From a bacterium (lineage in GTDB: Bacteria > Verrucomicrobiota > Kiritimatiellia > CAIKKV01 > CAITUY01), in the NCBI GenBank assembly GCA_037128595.1, contig JBAXWB010000007.1, forward strand, positions 1 through 64,000: a stretch of DNA of 64,000 nt. Direction: 5' to 3'. The translations under genes and the position numbers were made by a program. The notes below the pieces were generated by a model that was not told the DNA's origin, made no database searches, and saw nothing but the letters and a program-made list of their open reading frames with translations. Positions 8,291 through 17,344 of this stretch are shown here, in pieces; the first letter of the stretch is position 1; the number at the start of each line of letters is the position of its first letter.

Positions 8291-9088
8291 ATGACTTCGA
8301 TCAATATCCCTGATGCAATCCACGACGGACTCTTCGCCGAAGAACGAAAACTCAAAATTATGGAGGAAGTGACAGAGAAGAAGAAAGTCACGGTCACGGC
8401 CCTGTCCAAATCCTTGGGTGTATCTGGTGCCACGGTGCGCAATTATTTGCGGGATCTCGATAGCGCCGGGAGGTTGATCCGAACGCATGGCGGAGCCATT
8501 GCTAAAACCAAAACCGGCTTTGAACTGGCATCGCAGCAAAAAGAAGTTCATTTTCAGAATGAGAAGCGCCAGATTGCCCGCCGGGCGTTGAGCCTGATCG
8601 AGGATGGGGACACTATCATTCTGGACACGGGCACAACGACACTCGAGTTGGCCCGGTGTCTTCACGAGCGCAAGAACTTGACCGTGGTCACCAATGATCT
8701 CATGATTGCCCAGGTGATTGAAGAGTTCGAAACCGTGAATGTCATCTTCATGGGGGGCGTCCTCCGCAAAGGGTTCCACTGCACCCTCGGCCTGCAGGGA
8801 CGGGAACTCATCACCGGCCTGACTGCCGACAAGGCCTTCATGGGAGCGAATGGCTTCAGCCTCACCAAGGGCGCAACCACCCCGGACATTAATCAGGCGG
8901 AAACCAAAAAGCGAATGGTTGCGATTGCCGGTAAGGTGGTCCTGCTTTGCGACCATACCAAACTCAACAAAGTCTCGTTCGCCCGGTTTGCCATGCCCGA
9001 CCAGATCAACATCCTCGTGACCGACCGTATTGACGAGGCTGAAAAACTTCGCCTCGAAAAGGTTGGTATCGACGTCCTGGTGGCATGA
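8291..9088 (+). CDS. DeoR/GlpR-family transcriptional regulator
   Basis: A 265-residue regulator with an N-terminal DeoR helix-turn-helix (about residues 18-70, including TALSKSLGVSGATVRNYLRDL and the RTHGGAI end signature) and a C-terminal sugar-phosphate sensor domain with LDTGTTTLELARCL, GGVLRKG and DKAFMGANGF. Such proteins usually repress a sugar operon and release DNA when a sugar phosphate binds. It is divergent from the operon that starts at 8099, with about 190 bp between, so it is the probable regulator of that operon. A weak GGA lies upstream of the ATG. Confidence 0.92.
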   Translation: MTSINIPDAIHDGLFAEERKLKIMEEVTEKKKVTVTALSKSLGVSGATVRNYLRDLDSAGRLIRTHGGAIAKTKTGFELASQQKEVHFQNEKRQIARRALSLIEDGDTIILDTGTTTLELARCLHERKNLTVVTNDLMIAQVIEEFETVNVIFMGGVLRKGFHCTLGLQGRELITGLTADKAFMGANGFSLTKGATTPDINQAETKKRMVAIAGKVVLLCDHTKLNKVSFARFAMPDQINILVTDRIDEAEKLRLEKVGIDVLVA

Positions 9089-9164
9089 GGCGCTTTCGCT
9101 GCAGGGTATGGATAAGAAGTTCTTTAGGCGACACGGGATTATCCCTTTCTTGTTATAAACGGAA

Positions 9165-9947
9165 TCACTTTCTGTCTTCGCTTTGGCAACCTCGCCAAAG
9201 ATCGGGACACGAGTCCTCATCGACAAAGAGAGTCCCTTCCTTTTCGAGAAGAATAGATGCCGGCAGCAACTCAACAGGGGCAGTCAACGCCGCAAGCTGC
9301 GTAAGAATGGGCTTTTTTAAAGCCAGCGGCACCATGGTATACACCTGCGCCGCAGAAAAGATCGCAGGAATCGTCATGGTGATCCCCTTCTCGGGAATAT
9401 AGCCGAGTTCCTTGAAATTCGGATCGGCCATAAGCTGTTTTTTTGACTGAGGAACCAACTCAACGAGGCGCACCCACATTTCGTCATTGAACTGACATTG
9501 CCCCGGTTCATTCAAAGCCAGATGGCCTGACGTACCGATCCCTTGACAGACGATGTCAAGCGGCTGCGCCCTGAGAAGTGCCTCAAAACGAGCGCATTCC
9601 GCTTCCGGGTCTGGGGCATTGAACCGGACAAGATTGACCGTCTGCGGCTTGACGAGACGATAGAGCTCCCGCGTGGTTTGTGCACCGCATGTAAATTTCC
9701 CAGGCATCCGGATGTCCCAGAAATCGTCAATATTGAAACAGATGATTCTCTTCCAATCGAGTCCCGGCGCCTTCGAAAGGGCCGCGAGAAAAGTGCCCTG
9801 ACTCTCCCCCGCCGCAAACACCACACGGATTTCAGCTTTTTGTGACAGGACTATCCGCATTGCATCGGCAACGGCCCCTGCAGCTTTCCGCCCCAACTCG
9901 TTCGCATCGCTGCAAACAATAACCCGCGTTTTGCCATACCTGTTCAT
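9165..9947 (-). CDS. nagB: Glucosamine-6-phosphate deaminase-like protein (NagB/GPI family)
   Basis: About 260 residues of the NagB-type isomerase/6-phosphogluconolactonase fold. FNIDDFW corresponds to the F-N-x-D-E-Y motif and GIGTSGHLALNEPG to the phosphate and active-site loop of NagB, which converts glucosamine-6-phosphate to fructose-6-phosphate and ammonia. I prefer the ATG at 9947 (MNRYGK); an upstream ATG at 9977 would add ten residues without homology. It lies just downstream of a GH20 hexosaminidase on the same strand, so breakdown of amino-sugar glycans is the likely role. It is convergent with the DeoR gene, 76 bp away. The altered FNIDDFW leaves a related isomerase possible. Confidence 0.8.
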   Translation of the reverse strand: MNRYGKTRVIVCSDANELGRKAAGAVADAMRIVLSQKAEIRVVFAAGESQGTFLAALSKAPGLDWKRIICFNIDDFWDIRMPGKFTCGAQTTRELYRLVKPQTVNLVRFNAPDPEAECARFEALLRAQPLDIVCQGIGTSGHLALNEPGQCQFNDEMWVRLVELVPQSKKQLMADPNFKELGYIPEKGITMTIPAIFSAAQVYTMVPLALKKPILTQLAALTAPVELLPASILLEKEGTLFVDEDSCPDLWRGCQSEDRK

Positions 9948-10029
9948 CAATCCCACCCTATTTTTAATCAATGCCAACTTACCGTTTCCCCCATCACGCG
10001 GCCCGTTGCTGCGCCCGAGGCTGTGCGGT

Positions 10030-11952
10030 TCAAATGATCACAGAGCCGGAAACGAAGAATTGATAGGTGGACAATCCTGTTCCACCCCCATGTTCTTCCG
10101 GAGCAATCTCGTCAAGTTCCTCAATGGACGATCTGGATCCACGATTAAGCTCATTGATCCGAACGGCAATTTCCTTATACCGCCCGATCAATCCGTTAAG
10201 CCGGAGTTGAATGACTTCAAAACCGAAAGGCTTATTGCGTTTCATCCACTGGGAACGGAAGGACCGCAAAAGCGCATTCAGGGCTTTCACCATGGCCGGG
10301 ACCATGACTTTTCGAATCGTCTCAAGGCCGTCCTTATCCCTCTCGGCATAGGCTTTCAGCAGGGCCTGGCGAAAGTCCAACTTCATCAGAATCACCTCCG
10401 CCAACACCTTACCATGCATGATGCTCGCATTATGGTTGTCCCTCGCCGGGGCTTCAAGCGATCGGAGCATCCTGCCATAATTTTCCCGGGTCAGGTCCAC
10501 CCAGTGGGGATTGATGGTATTATTGTTGTTCCAGTTAATCCCTAGTAGCGGATCATCCCAAAGCAGCAAATGCCCTGAAATCTTTTTGACCCCGAAGAGG
10601 GGGTCGTCCCACTTCCGCATGTGCTTTTCGATGTGCCCGTGCTGGAGCCCACAGGGATACTGGAGGGTTGATAAGGCGACATGATTGCGATAATTGGCAT
10701 GGCAGATGGCCTTGAATTTTCGAGCAACAAGTTCCTCGTTCCCGCCGCCGAAACATAGATCCGCCGCCAGGCAGAGTCCCGCAAAACTGGAATCCATTTC
10801 GCAGAAGGCGCCATCATCGCCCCAAAGGGTAAAAGAGAGGGCCTGCACCTTTTCTTCCGTGCAGGCTTCTATGCAAGGCTGAATGGTTTCCAGCGTCAAC
10901 TGATGGTCGTACCATAAAGCATTCCAGGTCCAGACGCCCGACTGCACGATGGGCTCGTGCCCAAGGTCGCGGTGCCGCCGGATCCAGTCCACATAAAACC
11001 CCTTGTGATGGTGATAATAATCCCAGTACACCAAATCGACGTCCTTGGGGATTTTGGCCTTCACGTCCGGCGGGATCTTTGTATCGATGGCATAATAGTC
11101 CATGTCCCGGTTACCCATCCGGAAATACATATCCGACCAGATTCGCGGTCTGAGCCCATGCTGACGGCATATTTCCGACACCCGACCCAGATGTCGATTG
11201 AACATATCAAAGCCGCGCTCATACCCGAAACGATCCATGAAACGCCCCCGCCCCAGGTCATGCGTCTCATCCATGCCGATGGCAATGTTGCGACTTCCGA
11301 ATACGCGGCTACATAACGCCACCATTTTATCAATCAGCTTATAGGTGTCGTCACAATCGACAAGCAGGACGCTTGAAGTGTCCTTGATTCCTGCGTAAGG
11401 CGCCCAGCGGAGCAACTGCTGCAAATGGCCAAGAGTCTGGATAGATCCGATCATTTCAATACCCAACGAGCCCGCATAGGCATTGATTTCCCTCAGTTCC
11501 GGTTCGGTGTAAGCCCCGCGCATATAGCCGAAATAGGGTTCACCGGGGAGTTTATAGGTATCCTCGGTATAAAGTGAGGCCTGGTTATACCCCATTAACG
11601 CCAGACGCCGCAGCCAGCGCTTGAAATGCGCCACGGTCATCACAGCGTTGCGGGAGCAGTCCAGCATGACACCCAGCGATTTGAACACCGTGGTTTCCCG
11701 TGATTCGACCCCAGCCATTAATGCGCCGAGCGCGCGGGCCGCCATGCTGACCTGGTCATATTCAATGGTGGCAACCGACTCATTGATTCGGATGGCAGAG
11801 AGGCCTTTCGTCTGAGACTTGACAAACTGAACCTGGACTCCACCCCGGCCTTTACCGACGATAATGGGGTATTCATCCGCCAGAGCCCCCAACAGGGTAT
11901 GCAGTTCCGCTGGCGTTCCCTCCTTCAACCAAAAAAGTTTACCATTTTCCAT
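10030..11952 (-). CDS. GH20-type beta-N-acetylhexosaminidase
   Basis: A 640-residue protein with the GH20 TIM barrel. The catalytic Asp-Glu pair is at 228-229 (IGMDETHDLGRG), where Glu would protonate the bond and Asp orient the substrate acetamido group. Other barrel segments are MLDCSRNAVMTVAHFKRW, YTEDTYKLPGEPY and SGVWTWNALW. No signal peptide is visible, so the enzyme is probably cytoplasmic and acts on imported oligosaccharides. It is followed by the NagB-like gene 80 bp downstream. The ATG at 11952 lies about 72 bp from the TGTTACCGTGTACA site, which might also influence this divergent gene. Confidence 0.87.
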   Translation of the reverse strand: MENGKLFWLKEGTPAELHTLLGALADEYPIIVGKGRGGVQVQFVKSQTKGLSAIRINESVATIEYDQVSMAARALGALMAGVESRETTVFKSLGVMLDCSRNAVMTVAHFKRWLRRLALMGYNQASLYTEDTYKLPGEPYFGYMRGAYTEPELREINAYAGSLGIEMIGSIQTLGHLQQLLRWAPYAGIKDTSSVLLVDCDDTYKLIDKMVALCSRVFGSRNIAIGMDETHDLGRGRFMDRFGYERGFDMFNRHLGRVSEICRQHGLRPRIWSDMYFRMGNRDMDYYAIDTKIPPDVKAKIPKDVDLVYWDYYHHHKGFYVDWIRRHRDLGHEPIVQSGVWTWNALWYDHQLTLETIQPCIEACTEEKVQALSFTLWGDDGAFCEMDSSFAGLCLAADLCFGGGNEELVARKFKAICHANYRNHVALSTLQYPCGLQHGHIEKHMRKWDDPLFGVKKISGHLLLWDDPLLGINWNNNNTINPHWVDLTRENYGRMLRSLEAPARDNHNASIMHGKVLAEVILMKLDFRQALLKAYAERDKDGLETIRKVMVPAMVKALNALLRSFRSQWMKRNKPFGFEVIQLRLNGLIGRYKEIAVRINELNRGSRSSIEELDEIAPEEHGGGTGLSTYQFFVSGSVII

Positions 11953-12023
11953 GATAGTGCCCCAAACCCTTCCCGGCCATTAGCAATCTTCTACTCATAC
12001 TTTCCTTGGCGCAGACGACGTGT

Positions 12024-12037
12024 TGTTACCGTGTACA
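12024..12037 (+). promoter_or_regulatory. Shared 14-bp operator, copy 1
   Basis: TGTTACCGTGTACA, identical to the sites at 37926 and (reverse strand) 56065. It forms an imperfect dyad of the form TGT-N3-CG-N3-ACA. It ends 15 bp before a TTGACG box and 85 bp before the ATG of the first DUF4091 gene. Regulator unknown. Confidence 0.7.
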
Positions 12038-12052
12038 TATGGATTATTTCCA

Positions 12053-12081
12053 TTGACGTTGTCAAGCCGCATTGTTATCGT
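12053..12081 (+). promoter_or_regulatory. Candidate sigma70-type promoter
   Basis: TTGACG, a 17-base spacer and TATCGT lie between operator copy 1 and the DUF4091 gene start at 12123. The box matches the consensus at 5/6 and 4/6 positions. The operator would be centred near -57, an activator-like position. Confidence 0.45.
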
Positions 12082-12122
12082 TTAGTCCAATATTTACAAA
12101 GAATAAGATCGGGAGCCATCAC

Positions 12123-14420
12123 ATGAAAACACGGCATTTGAATGGGGCAATTCTCGCGGGACTGCTTGGATTGACCGTCACTCCGGGTTGGGCACTGGAC
12201 ACCAACATGGTGGCACGCGAGATGCGTTGTCAATGGAACTGGGGTGATGCGGCGGATGTGAATGAGTCGCAGCCGTGTCACGTGACGCAGCCCGAGCGGA
12301 TCGGCGCGGCCGGCCAGGAGGGAGCCACCCGCTTCCGAGCCCTCATGCCGAACGTGTATCAGGTGGGCTTTGTAATGCCCGCGTTCGACTTCGATCCGCA
12401 GGACGATGGCGCGATCCGGCACCCCTTTTACCTGACGTTCCGTTTTAAGGACATCGCCTCCAAACCGATCTTTGTGTACGCCGGCAAGGGCGGCTGCGGG
12501 TTCTACGGCGCAGGGTATGTCGGCTCCATCGGCGGCGCGGCGGACGGCCAGTGGAAAGAAGAAACCGTAATCATCCGGCGTTCAATGATGCGGAATCAGG
12601 ACGGCCAGAGTTTCCGGTTCGCTCTCAACAATATCAAGGCTCCTGTACCCGTCGCCTCCTGCACGTTGTGGTCAGCCGCCTCGCCGTTGCCGGGCACGGC
12701 GGCACGGGCGGCGGCCGCCCTGCAGGCCGAAACGGACCGGCGGAACGCGGTCCTGGCCCGACTGTTGCCCAGGTTCAAGAACCTGGGGCTCCCCGATCCC
12801 GGGCCTTGTGCCGACTATACGGCAGCGGAGAAGTCGCGCGGGTTCCGTGTATTCTTCCCGCCCATCAATCGCTGGCTTTTCGAGAACTCGAACCCCCGGC
12901 CGGAGGAACTGACCGACACCAAGCATGTCAGCCTCTGTCCCGGGCAGTCCCACTCGTTGCTGGTGGCGGTTCGCGGGCTGAAGGATCTGGGAGCGGTCGC
13001 GGTGAAATTCAGCGATCTGAATGGCTCGGCGCACTCCGTAACTCTAGCAAACATCCCCGTACGCTGGGCTGTCTACAGTCCCCAGCGCATCGGCGCGTCC
13101 TGGGGTGCCGACTATCAGGTATGCCTGGAACAGTTGGCGGAGGCGCCGTCCCAAGCGGTTAGCACCAGCCGCCTGGAAATGGCGTGCCTGACCTTCACCG
13201 TGCCGGCCGACGCAGCGGCAGGGAAGTATAGCGGGACCATGACCATCACCAGTCAGAAGGGCGGGACGTTTGTCGTGCCGATAGACATGACGGTTTATCC
13301 ATTCAGCCTTGAGCACCCTAATCATGCCACGCACGGGCAATTCTACTATGCGGATTTGATCAATCCCTGTCCGATGGAGTTGCGCGATATGCACGATCAC
13401 GGCATGGACACGCTGGTTTCCGGCATGATGCCCTACTATCCAGTTGCCGACACACTGGACTGGGGTCCGGTCGTCAAGGGATTTGAACTGCTGAAGCGTC
13501 TAGGCTACCGGTCCCCGCTGATCATAAGCACGGAGGGAATTGCGCCCCTGGCGACGCTCGATCCCAAAAAACCGGAGGGTGATCCGGCAAAACGGCGCAA
13601 GCACGCCGACGTGATCGCGAAAGAACTGCAGGTGGCCAAGGCGGCGGGTTTCGAGGACACGGCCTTCTTTCCGGTGGATGAACCGCATGCCGACCCGGTG
13701 ATCGCTCAGGCGAAGTATTCCTGCACATGGATCAAGGATGTGCCCGGCGCGCGGACCTACATCACCTCCAACCCCAAGGCAGTATCCGTCCTGGGCCCGG
13801 TCCTGGACGACGTGTGCTACAACCTGACGTATCTCAACAACCAGACCGTGGCGGGCGTGGTGTCGAACAAGCAGACGCTCATGTTCTACTGTCCGGGGTT
13901 CGAGGTCGATCCCTCGGCCAACCGTTACCGGGCCGGTTATTACTTTGCCAAACTGGGGGCATACAGTTGCCAGTTCTATGCCTACGGCGAAGTGGCAGTC
14001 GATCCGTTCAACGACCTCGACGGCGATAACCGCGACTGGACCGTAGTCTATCCCTCCATGACTTCTGCCACCCACGATCCCACCCTGGAATGGGAAGCGC
14101 TGCGCGAGGGCGTGGACGACTACCGGTACGTCTACACGCTACGTTCCCGGGCACAGCGAGCCCGGGACAAGGGGCATGGCGCTGAAGCCGACAAAGCGAT
14201 CAAAGTGTTGAACGAAGTCCTGTCTGTGGTCGATCTCGACGGCAACAAGGCTGGCGGTCCGGCCATGCAGATCGAGGCAGACACCAGTCTCAAGGACAGG
14301 AAACTGGACGCCAAGGAATTGACCAAAGCCACGACGGATGTGACCTCCGCCTGGTACGACCAGTCGCGCGCTAAGTTGGCGGCTGCGATCATATCGTTAG
14401 AAGCGTCCATCATGAAATAA
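12123..14420 (+). CDS. Secreted DUF4091-domain protein (glycan-active)
   Basis: A 765-residue protein with an N-terminal signal peptide (about residues 1-22, LAGLLGLTVTPGWA). The middle has a beta-sandwich-like stretch and a TIM-barrel-like region with PVDEPHADPV, and the C-terminus ends with EWEALREGVDDYRYVYTL, the signature of DUF4091. Such proteins sit in glycan-use loci of PVC bacteria and Bacteroidetes and are taken to be glycosidase-like; no activity can be assigned from sequence. I chose the ATG at 12123, with GGGAG upstream, since the frame before it lacks a signal sequence. First gene of a plus-strand run, behind operator copy 1. Confidence 0.8.
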   Translation: MKTRHLNGAILAGLLGLTVTPGWALDTNMVAREMRCQWNWGDAADVNESQPCHVTQPERIGAAGQEGATRFRALMPNVYQVGFVMPAFDFDPQDDGAIRHPFYLTFRFKDIASKPIFVYAGKGGCGFYGAGYVGSIGGAADGQWKEETVIIRRSMMRNQDGQSFRFALNNIKAPVPVASCTLWSAASPLPGTAARAAAALQAETDRRNAVLARLLPRFKNLGLPDPGPCADYTAAEKSRGFRVFFPPINRWLFENSNPRPEELTDTKHVSLCPGQSHSLLVAVRGLKDLGAVAVKFSDLNGSAHSVTLANIPVRWAVYSPQRIGASWGADYQVCLEQLAEAPSQAVSTSRLEMACLTFTVPADAAAGKYSGTMTITSQKGGTFVVPIDMTVYPFSLEHPNHATHGQFYYADLINPCPMELRDMHDHGMDTLVSGMMPYYPVADTLDWGPVVKGFELLKRLGYRSPLIISTEGIAPLATLDPKKPEGDPAKRRKHADVIAKELQVAKAAGFEDTAFFPVDEPHADPVIAQAKYSCTWIKDVPGARTYITSNPKAVSVLGPVLDDVCYNLTYLNNQTVAGVVSNKQTLMFYCPGFEVDPSANRYRAGYYFAKLGAYSCQFYAYGEVAVDPFNDLDGDNRDWTVVYPSMTSATHDPTLEWEALREGVDDYRYVYTLRSRAQRARDKGHGAEADKAIKVLNEVLSVVDLDGNKAGGPAMQIEADTSLKDRKLDAKELTKATTDVTSAWYDQSRAKLAAAIISLEASIMK

Positions 14421-14436
14421 GGATTTCGAGAAGCGA

Positions 14437-16485
14437 ATGAATAGTGAATTGATGGCAAAACCGAATGTGTTTGATAGCCTGCTGCTCGGGGCGTCACCGG
14501 GAATTTCCGTTGCCCGGACCGGGTCAGGTTATGCGTTTTTCCGCGTGCAGGTCGGAACTGCGACGGATCGGTTGGAATTGCCGCTGGGGCAGGTGTGCGG
14601 AGCAAAGCGGTTCCTGGCCTGCCATCGTGGATCGCCGTTCTGGATGAAACCAGCCGCCGGGGAAGATGTGGGTAGGCTGCCGGCGGAGGTGCAGTTCCTG
14701 CTGCTGGAACTGGCCGACGGACGGGTGGCGGCGCTCGTGCCATTGATCGACCGGAAAGCCCGGGCCAGTTTGCAGGGCGCCGGTGATAACCGACTGACGC
14801 TGGTGATCGAAACCGGCGATACGACCTTACAGATCACCGAGATGATCGCGCTGTTCTGCATGGTTGGTGATGACCCCTACGTCCTGATGGAACAGGCGGC
14901 CCGGATTGTGAACGAGCATTTGGGTACTGGGCGGCTGCGCATGGACAAGGCGATGCCGGCCTATGCGGATCAGTTCGGCTGGTGCACCTGGAACGCCTTC
15001 TATCAGGAGGTTTCGCAGGAGAAGGTGGCAACAGGACTGCAGTCGTTCAAGGCCGGCGGGGTGCAGCCACGGATGGTGATCCTGGATGACGGCTGGCAAT
15101 CCGATCACAAGACCGCCAGCGGTGCGCGACAACTCACCGCCTTCGGCGCCAATGCCAAGTTTCCCTCCGGCCTCGCTCCACTGGTTCATCTGGCCAAAGA
15201 CCAGTTTGGTGTGAAGACGTTCATGGTATGGCACACAATGGTCGGCTACTGGGGTGGAGTCGATGGAACCGCCCTGCCCGGCTACGGGGTGCGAGAGGTC
15301 GCCCGCAACAGTTCGCCGGGTGTCCGGAGTTTCGCAGCCGATCAGAAAGACTTCTGGGACCAGTGGTGGGGCCAGACGGTCGGGCTTATTTCGCCAGAGC
15401 ATATCCACCGTTTCTTCCACGATTACCACCGCTACCTTCGCAGCCAGGGTGTCGATGGCGTCAAGGTCGATAACCAGGCGGTGCTGGAAATGATCGCTCA
15501 GGGCAACGGGGGACGCGTGGCGTTGATGCTGGCGTACCATGAAGCGCTTGAAGGCAGCGTGAACACGCATTTTGCTGGAAACCTGATCAATTGCATGAGC
15601 TGTTCCTCGGAGATGCTGTACGGCGCGCCGGCGAGCACCATCACGCGAACCAGCGAGGATTTCTTTCCTAATCCGAGTTCAAAAACAGTCCACGGACTGC
15701 ACTTGTGGTGCAACGCCGCAGTGGGTCTGTGGTTCGGACAGTTCGTACATCCCGACTGGGACATATTTGTGTCAGGCCACCCGTTGGGCGCCTACCACGC
15801 CGCGGGCCGGGCGGTCAGTGGCAGCCCGGTGCTCATTTCCGACAAACCAGGCGAGCAAGATTTCGATCTTCTCCGCAAGTTGGTTCTGCCGGACGGCACC
15901 ACGCTGCGTTGTTCCGGTCCCGGTGTGCCGACGCGGGATTGCCTCTTCCATGATGTGATGCGCGAAAACGTTCTGCTGAAGGTCTTCAACCGAAACCCGG
16001 GCGGTTCGGCCGTGCTGGGCGTGTTCAACGTCCATTCCAGTGAAGACGCCGCCGAAAAGTTCCCCATCACCGGCAGCGTCAGCCCGGATGGCATCCCCGG
16101 TCTTGTTGGCGAGCGATTCGCGGTCTATGCGCATCATGGCCGTATGTTGAAGATCATGACACGGCATGAGCGCTGGGAACTGACCTTGACCCAACTGACC
16201 GCGGAGGTCTTCACGATGGTGCCGGTTGTGGACGACTTTGCCGCCGTCGGCTTGCCAGACATGTTCAACAGCGGTGGCGCGGTGCTGAGTCACAGCGTCG
16301 AAACGTCGGGCGCGGTGCGAATTCAAATGCGATTCGGTGGCAGATTCCTGGCTTACGCCGCCGTGGCACCCAGGGAGGTGCGCGTAAACGGATCGCGTGT
16401 CGATTTCAACTTCGATGCCGCCAGCGGTGCGCTGGAGATCGCCGTTGCCGCGATTGCGGACCCATTATTGCAAATCATTCGATAA
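14437..16485 (+). CDS. GH36-type alpha-galactosidase / raffinose synthase-like (Sip1) protein
   Basis: A 682-residue glycosidase of the raffinose synthase/Sip1 group. The barrel motifs are FGWCTWNAFY, VILDDGWQSDHK, GVDGVKVDNQ with the probable nucleophile Asp near residue 345, and TRTSEDFFP with the probable acid/base Asp. A beta-sandwich domain forms the C-terminus. No signal peptide is seen, so it is probably cytoplasmic. It follows the DUF4091 gene by 16 bp and precedes the SGNH hydrolase by 10 bp, so these are co-transcribed. It likely cleaves alpha-galactosides or related alpha-linked sugars; transferase activity is also known in the family. Confidence 0.87.
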   Translation: MNSELMAKPNVFDSLLLGASPGISVARTGSGYAFFRVQVGTATDRLELPLGQVCGAKRFLACHRGSPFWMKPAAGEDVGRLPAEVQFLLLELADGRVAALVPLIDRKARASLQGAGDNRLTLVIETGDTTLQITEMIALFCMVGDDPYVLMEQAARIVNEHLGTGRLRMDKAMPAYADQFGWCTWNAFYQEVSQEKVATGLQSFKAGGVQPRMVILDDGWQSDHKTASGARQLTAFGANAKFPSGLAPLVHLAKDQFGVKTFMVWHTMVGYWGGVDGTALPGYGVREVARNSSPGVRSFAADQKDFWDQWWGQTVGLISPEHIHRFFHDYHRYLRSQGVDGVKVDNQAVLEMIAQGNGGRVALMLAYHEALEGSVNTHFAGNLINCMSCSSEMLYGAPASTITRTSEDFFPNPSSKTVHGLHLWCNAAVGLWFGQFVHPDWDIFVSGHPLGAYHAAGRAVSGSPVLISDKPGEQDFDLLRKLVLPDGTTLRCSGPGVPTRDCLFHDVMRENVLLKVFNRNPGGSAVLGVFNVHSSEDAAEKFPITGSVSPDGIPGLVGERFAVYAHHGRMLKIMTRHERWELTLTQLTAEVFTMVPVVDDFAAVGLPDMFNSGGAVLSHSVETSGAVRIQMRFGGRFLAYAAVAPREVRVNGSRVDFNFDAASGALEIAVAAIADPLLQIIR

Positions 16486-16495
16486 GGAGATTGCC

Positions 16496-17344
16496 ATGAC
16501 ACGCTTGCCAGTTTTGAACGCGCCTCGAAGCGGTGCTGTTTGTGCCACCATTTTGTTCGCCCTGATGGCCGGGTTCACCGTATCCGTACGCGCGAGCGAC
16601 CGTCCGCTCATCCAGCACAAGCCGTTTCGCCTGCTGCTGATCGGGGATTCCATCAGCCTAGGTTATTTTCCGTTCGTCCAGGAAGCGTTGACAGGCGAGG
16701 CGGTCGTCGTCTCCAGTGGTCAGTGCCAGGGGACGCGGTTCGTGCGCGAGCATTTCGATCAGATCCTCGCGACGGGCGGAGGAGACTGGGATGTCATTCA
16801 CTTCAACGCCGGCCTGCACGACGTGAAGGAAAACCGGATCGTCCCCATCAAGGAGTACGAGACAAACCTGCGTGACATCATTCGTCGGCTCAAGGCCACC
16901 AAGGCAAGGATTGTGTGGGCTTCGACGACGCCCCTCGCAGCCACCCCGCAGAACAAGGATGTCACCGACTACAATGCGACAGCGAAGCGGGTCATGGAGG
17001 CGAGCGGGATTCCCATTGATGATCTCTACACTCATATGAGGCCGCGGTTGACCGGCAACCAGAAGCCTGACGGCATGCATTTCGAGGCCGCCGGCTCAAA
17101 ACTACTGGCGGGATTCGTAGCCAATTCAATCAGGGCAGTTATGACAGGCACGCCGGTCGAGACCGGCGATGCTTGGCGCGCGGAGCACCCGCCTGTGACC
17201 AATTCCCTCGGGATGAAGATGATGCCCATCCCGGCGGGAAGGTTCCTGATGGGAGACAATCCGGGAACCTACAAGGGCGAAGATCAGCCCGTGGAATCGA
17301 TCTGCTGGAACGATGCTGTGGCCATAAAAAGGACTAACATATGA
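16496..17344 (+). CDS. Secreted SGNH/GDSL hydrolase with truncated SUMF1 domain
   Basis: A signal peptide covers about residues 1-28. The SGNH hydrolase follows, with LLLIGDSISLGY (block I Ser), the GxN-like FNAGLHD and KPDGMHFEAAG (block V, Asp-x-x-His). The C-terminus opens a formylglycine-generating-enzyme-like (SUMF1) domain at TNSLGMKMMPIPAGRFLMG, but after about 48 residues it ends abruptly at WNDAVAIKRTNI. Complete SUMF1 domains are about 220 residues, so most of it is gone. The start at 16496 has AAGGAGA upstream. The hydrolase part is complete and could still remove acyl groups from a glycan; the SUMF1 remnant is surely inactive. Overlaps the next gene by four bases. Confidence 0.82.
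   Translation: MTRLPVLNAPRSGAVCATILFALMAGFTVSVRASDRPLIQHKPFRLLLIGDSISLGYFPFVQEALTGEAVVVSSGQCQGTRFVREHFDQILATGGGDWDVIHFNAGLHDVKENRIVPIKEYETNLRDIIRRLKATKARIVWASTTPLAATPQNKDVTDYNATAKRVMEASGIPIDDLYTHMRPRLTGNQKPDGMHFEAAGSKLLAGFVANSIRAVMTGTPVETGDAWRAEHPPVTNSLGMKMMPIPAGRFLMGDNPGTYKGEDQPVESICWNDAVAIKRTNI

Noticed and set aside
9089-9164. Possible terminator between the convergent DeoR and NagB-like genes (GGGAT-ATCCC)
   Set aside because: The dyad has only one base of loop and no T-run at a proper distance.
8171-9274. A 367-codon open frame on the minus strand
   Set aside because: It lies antisense to the well-supported DeoR gene and its product is not like any family; it is a coding shadow.
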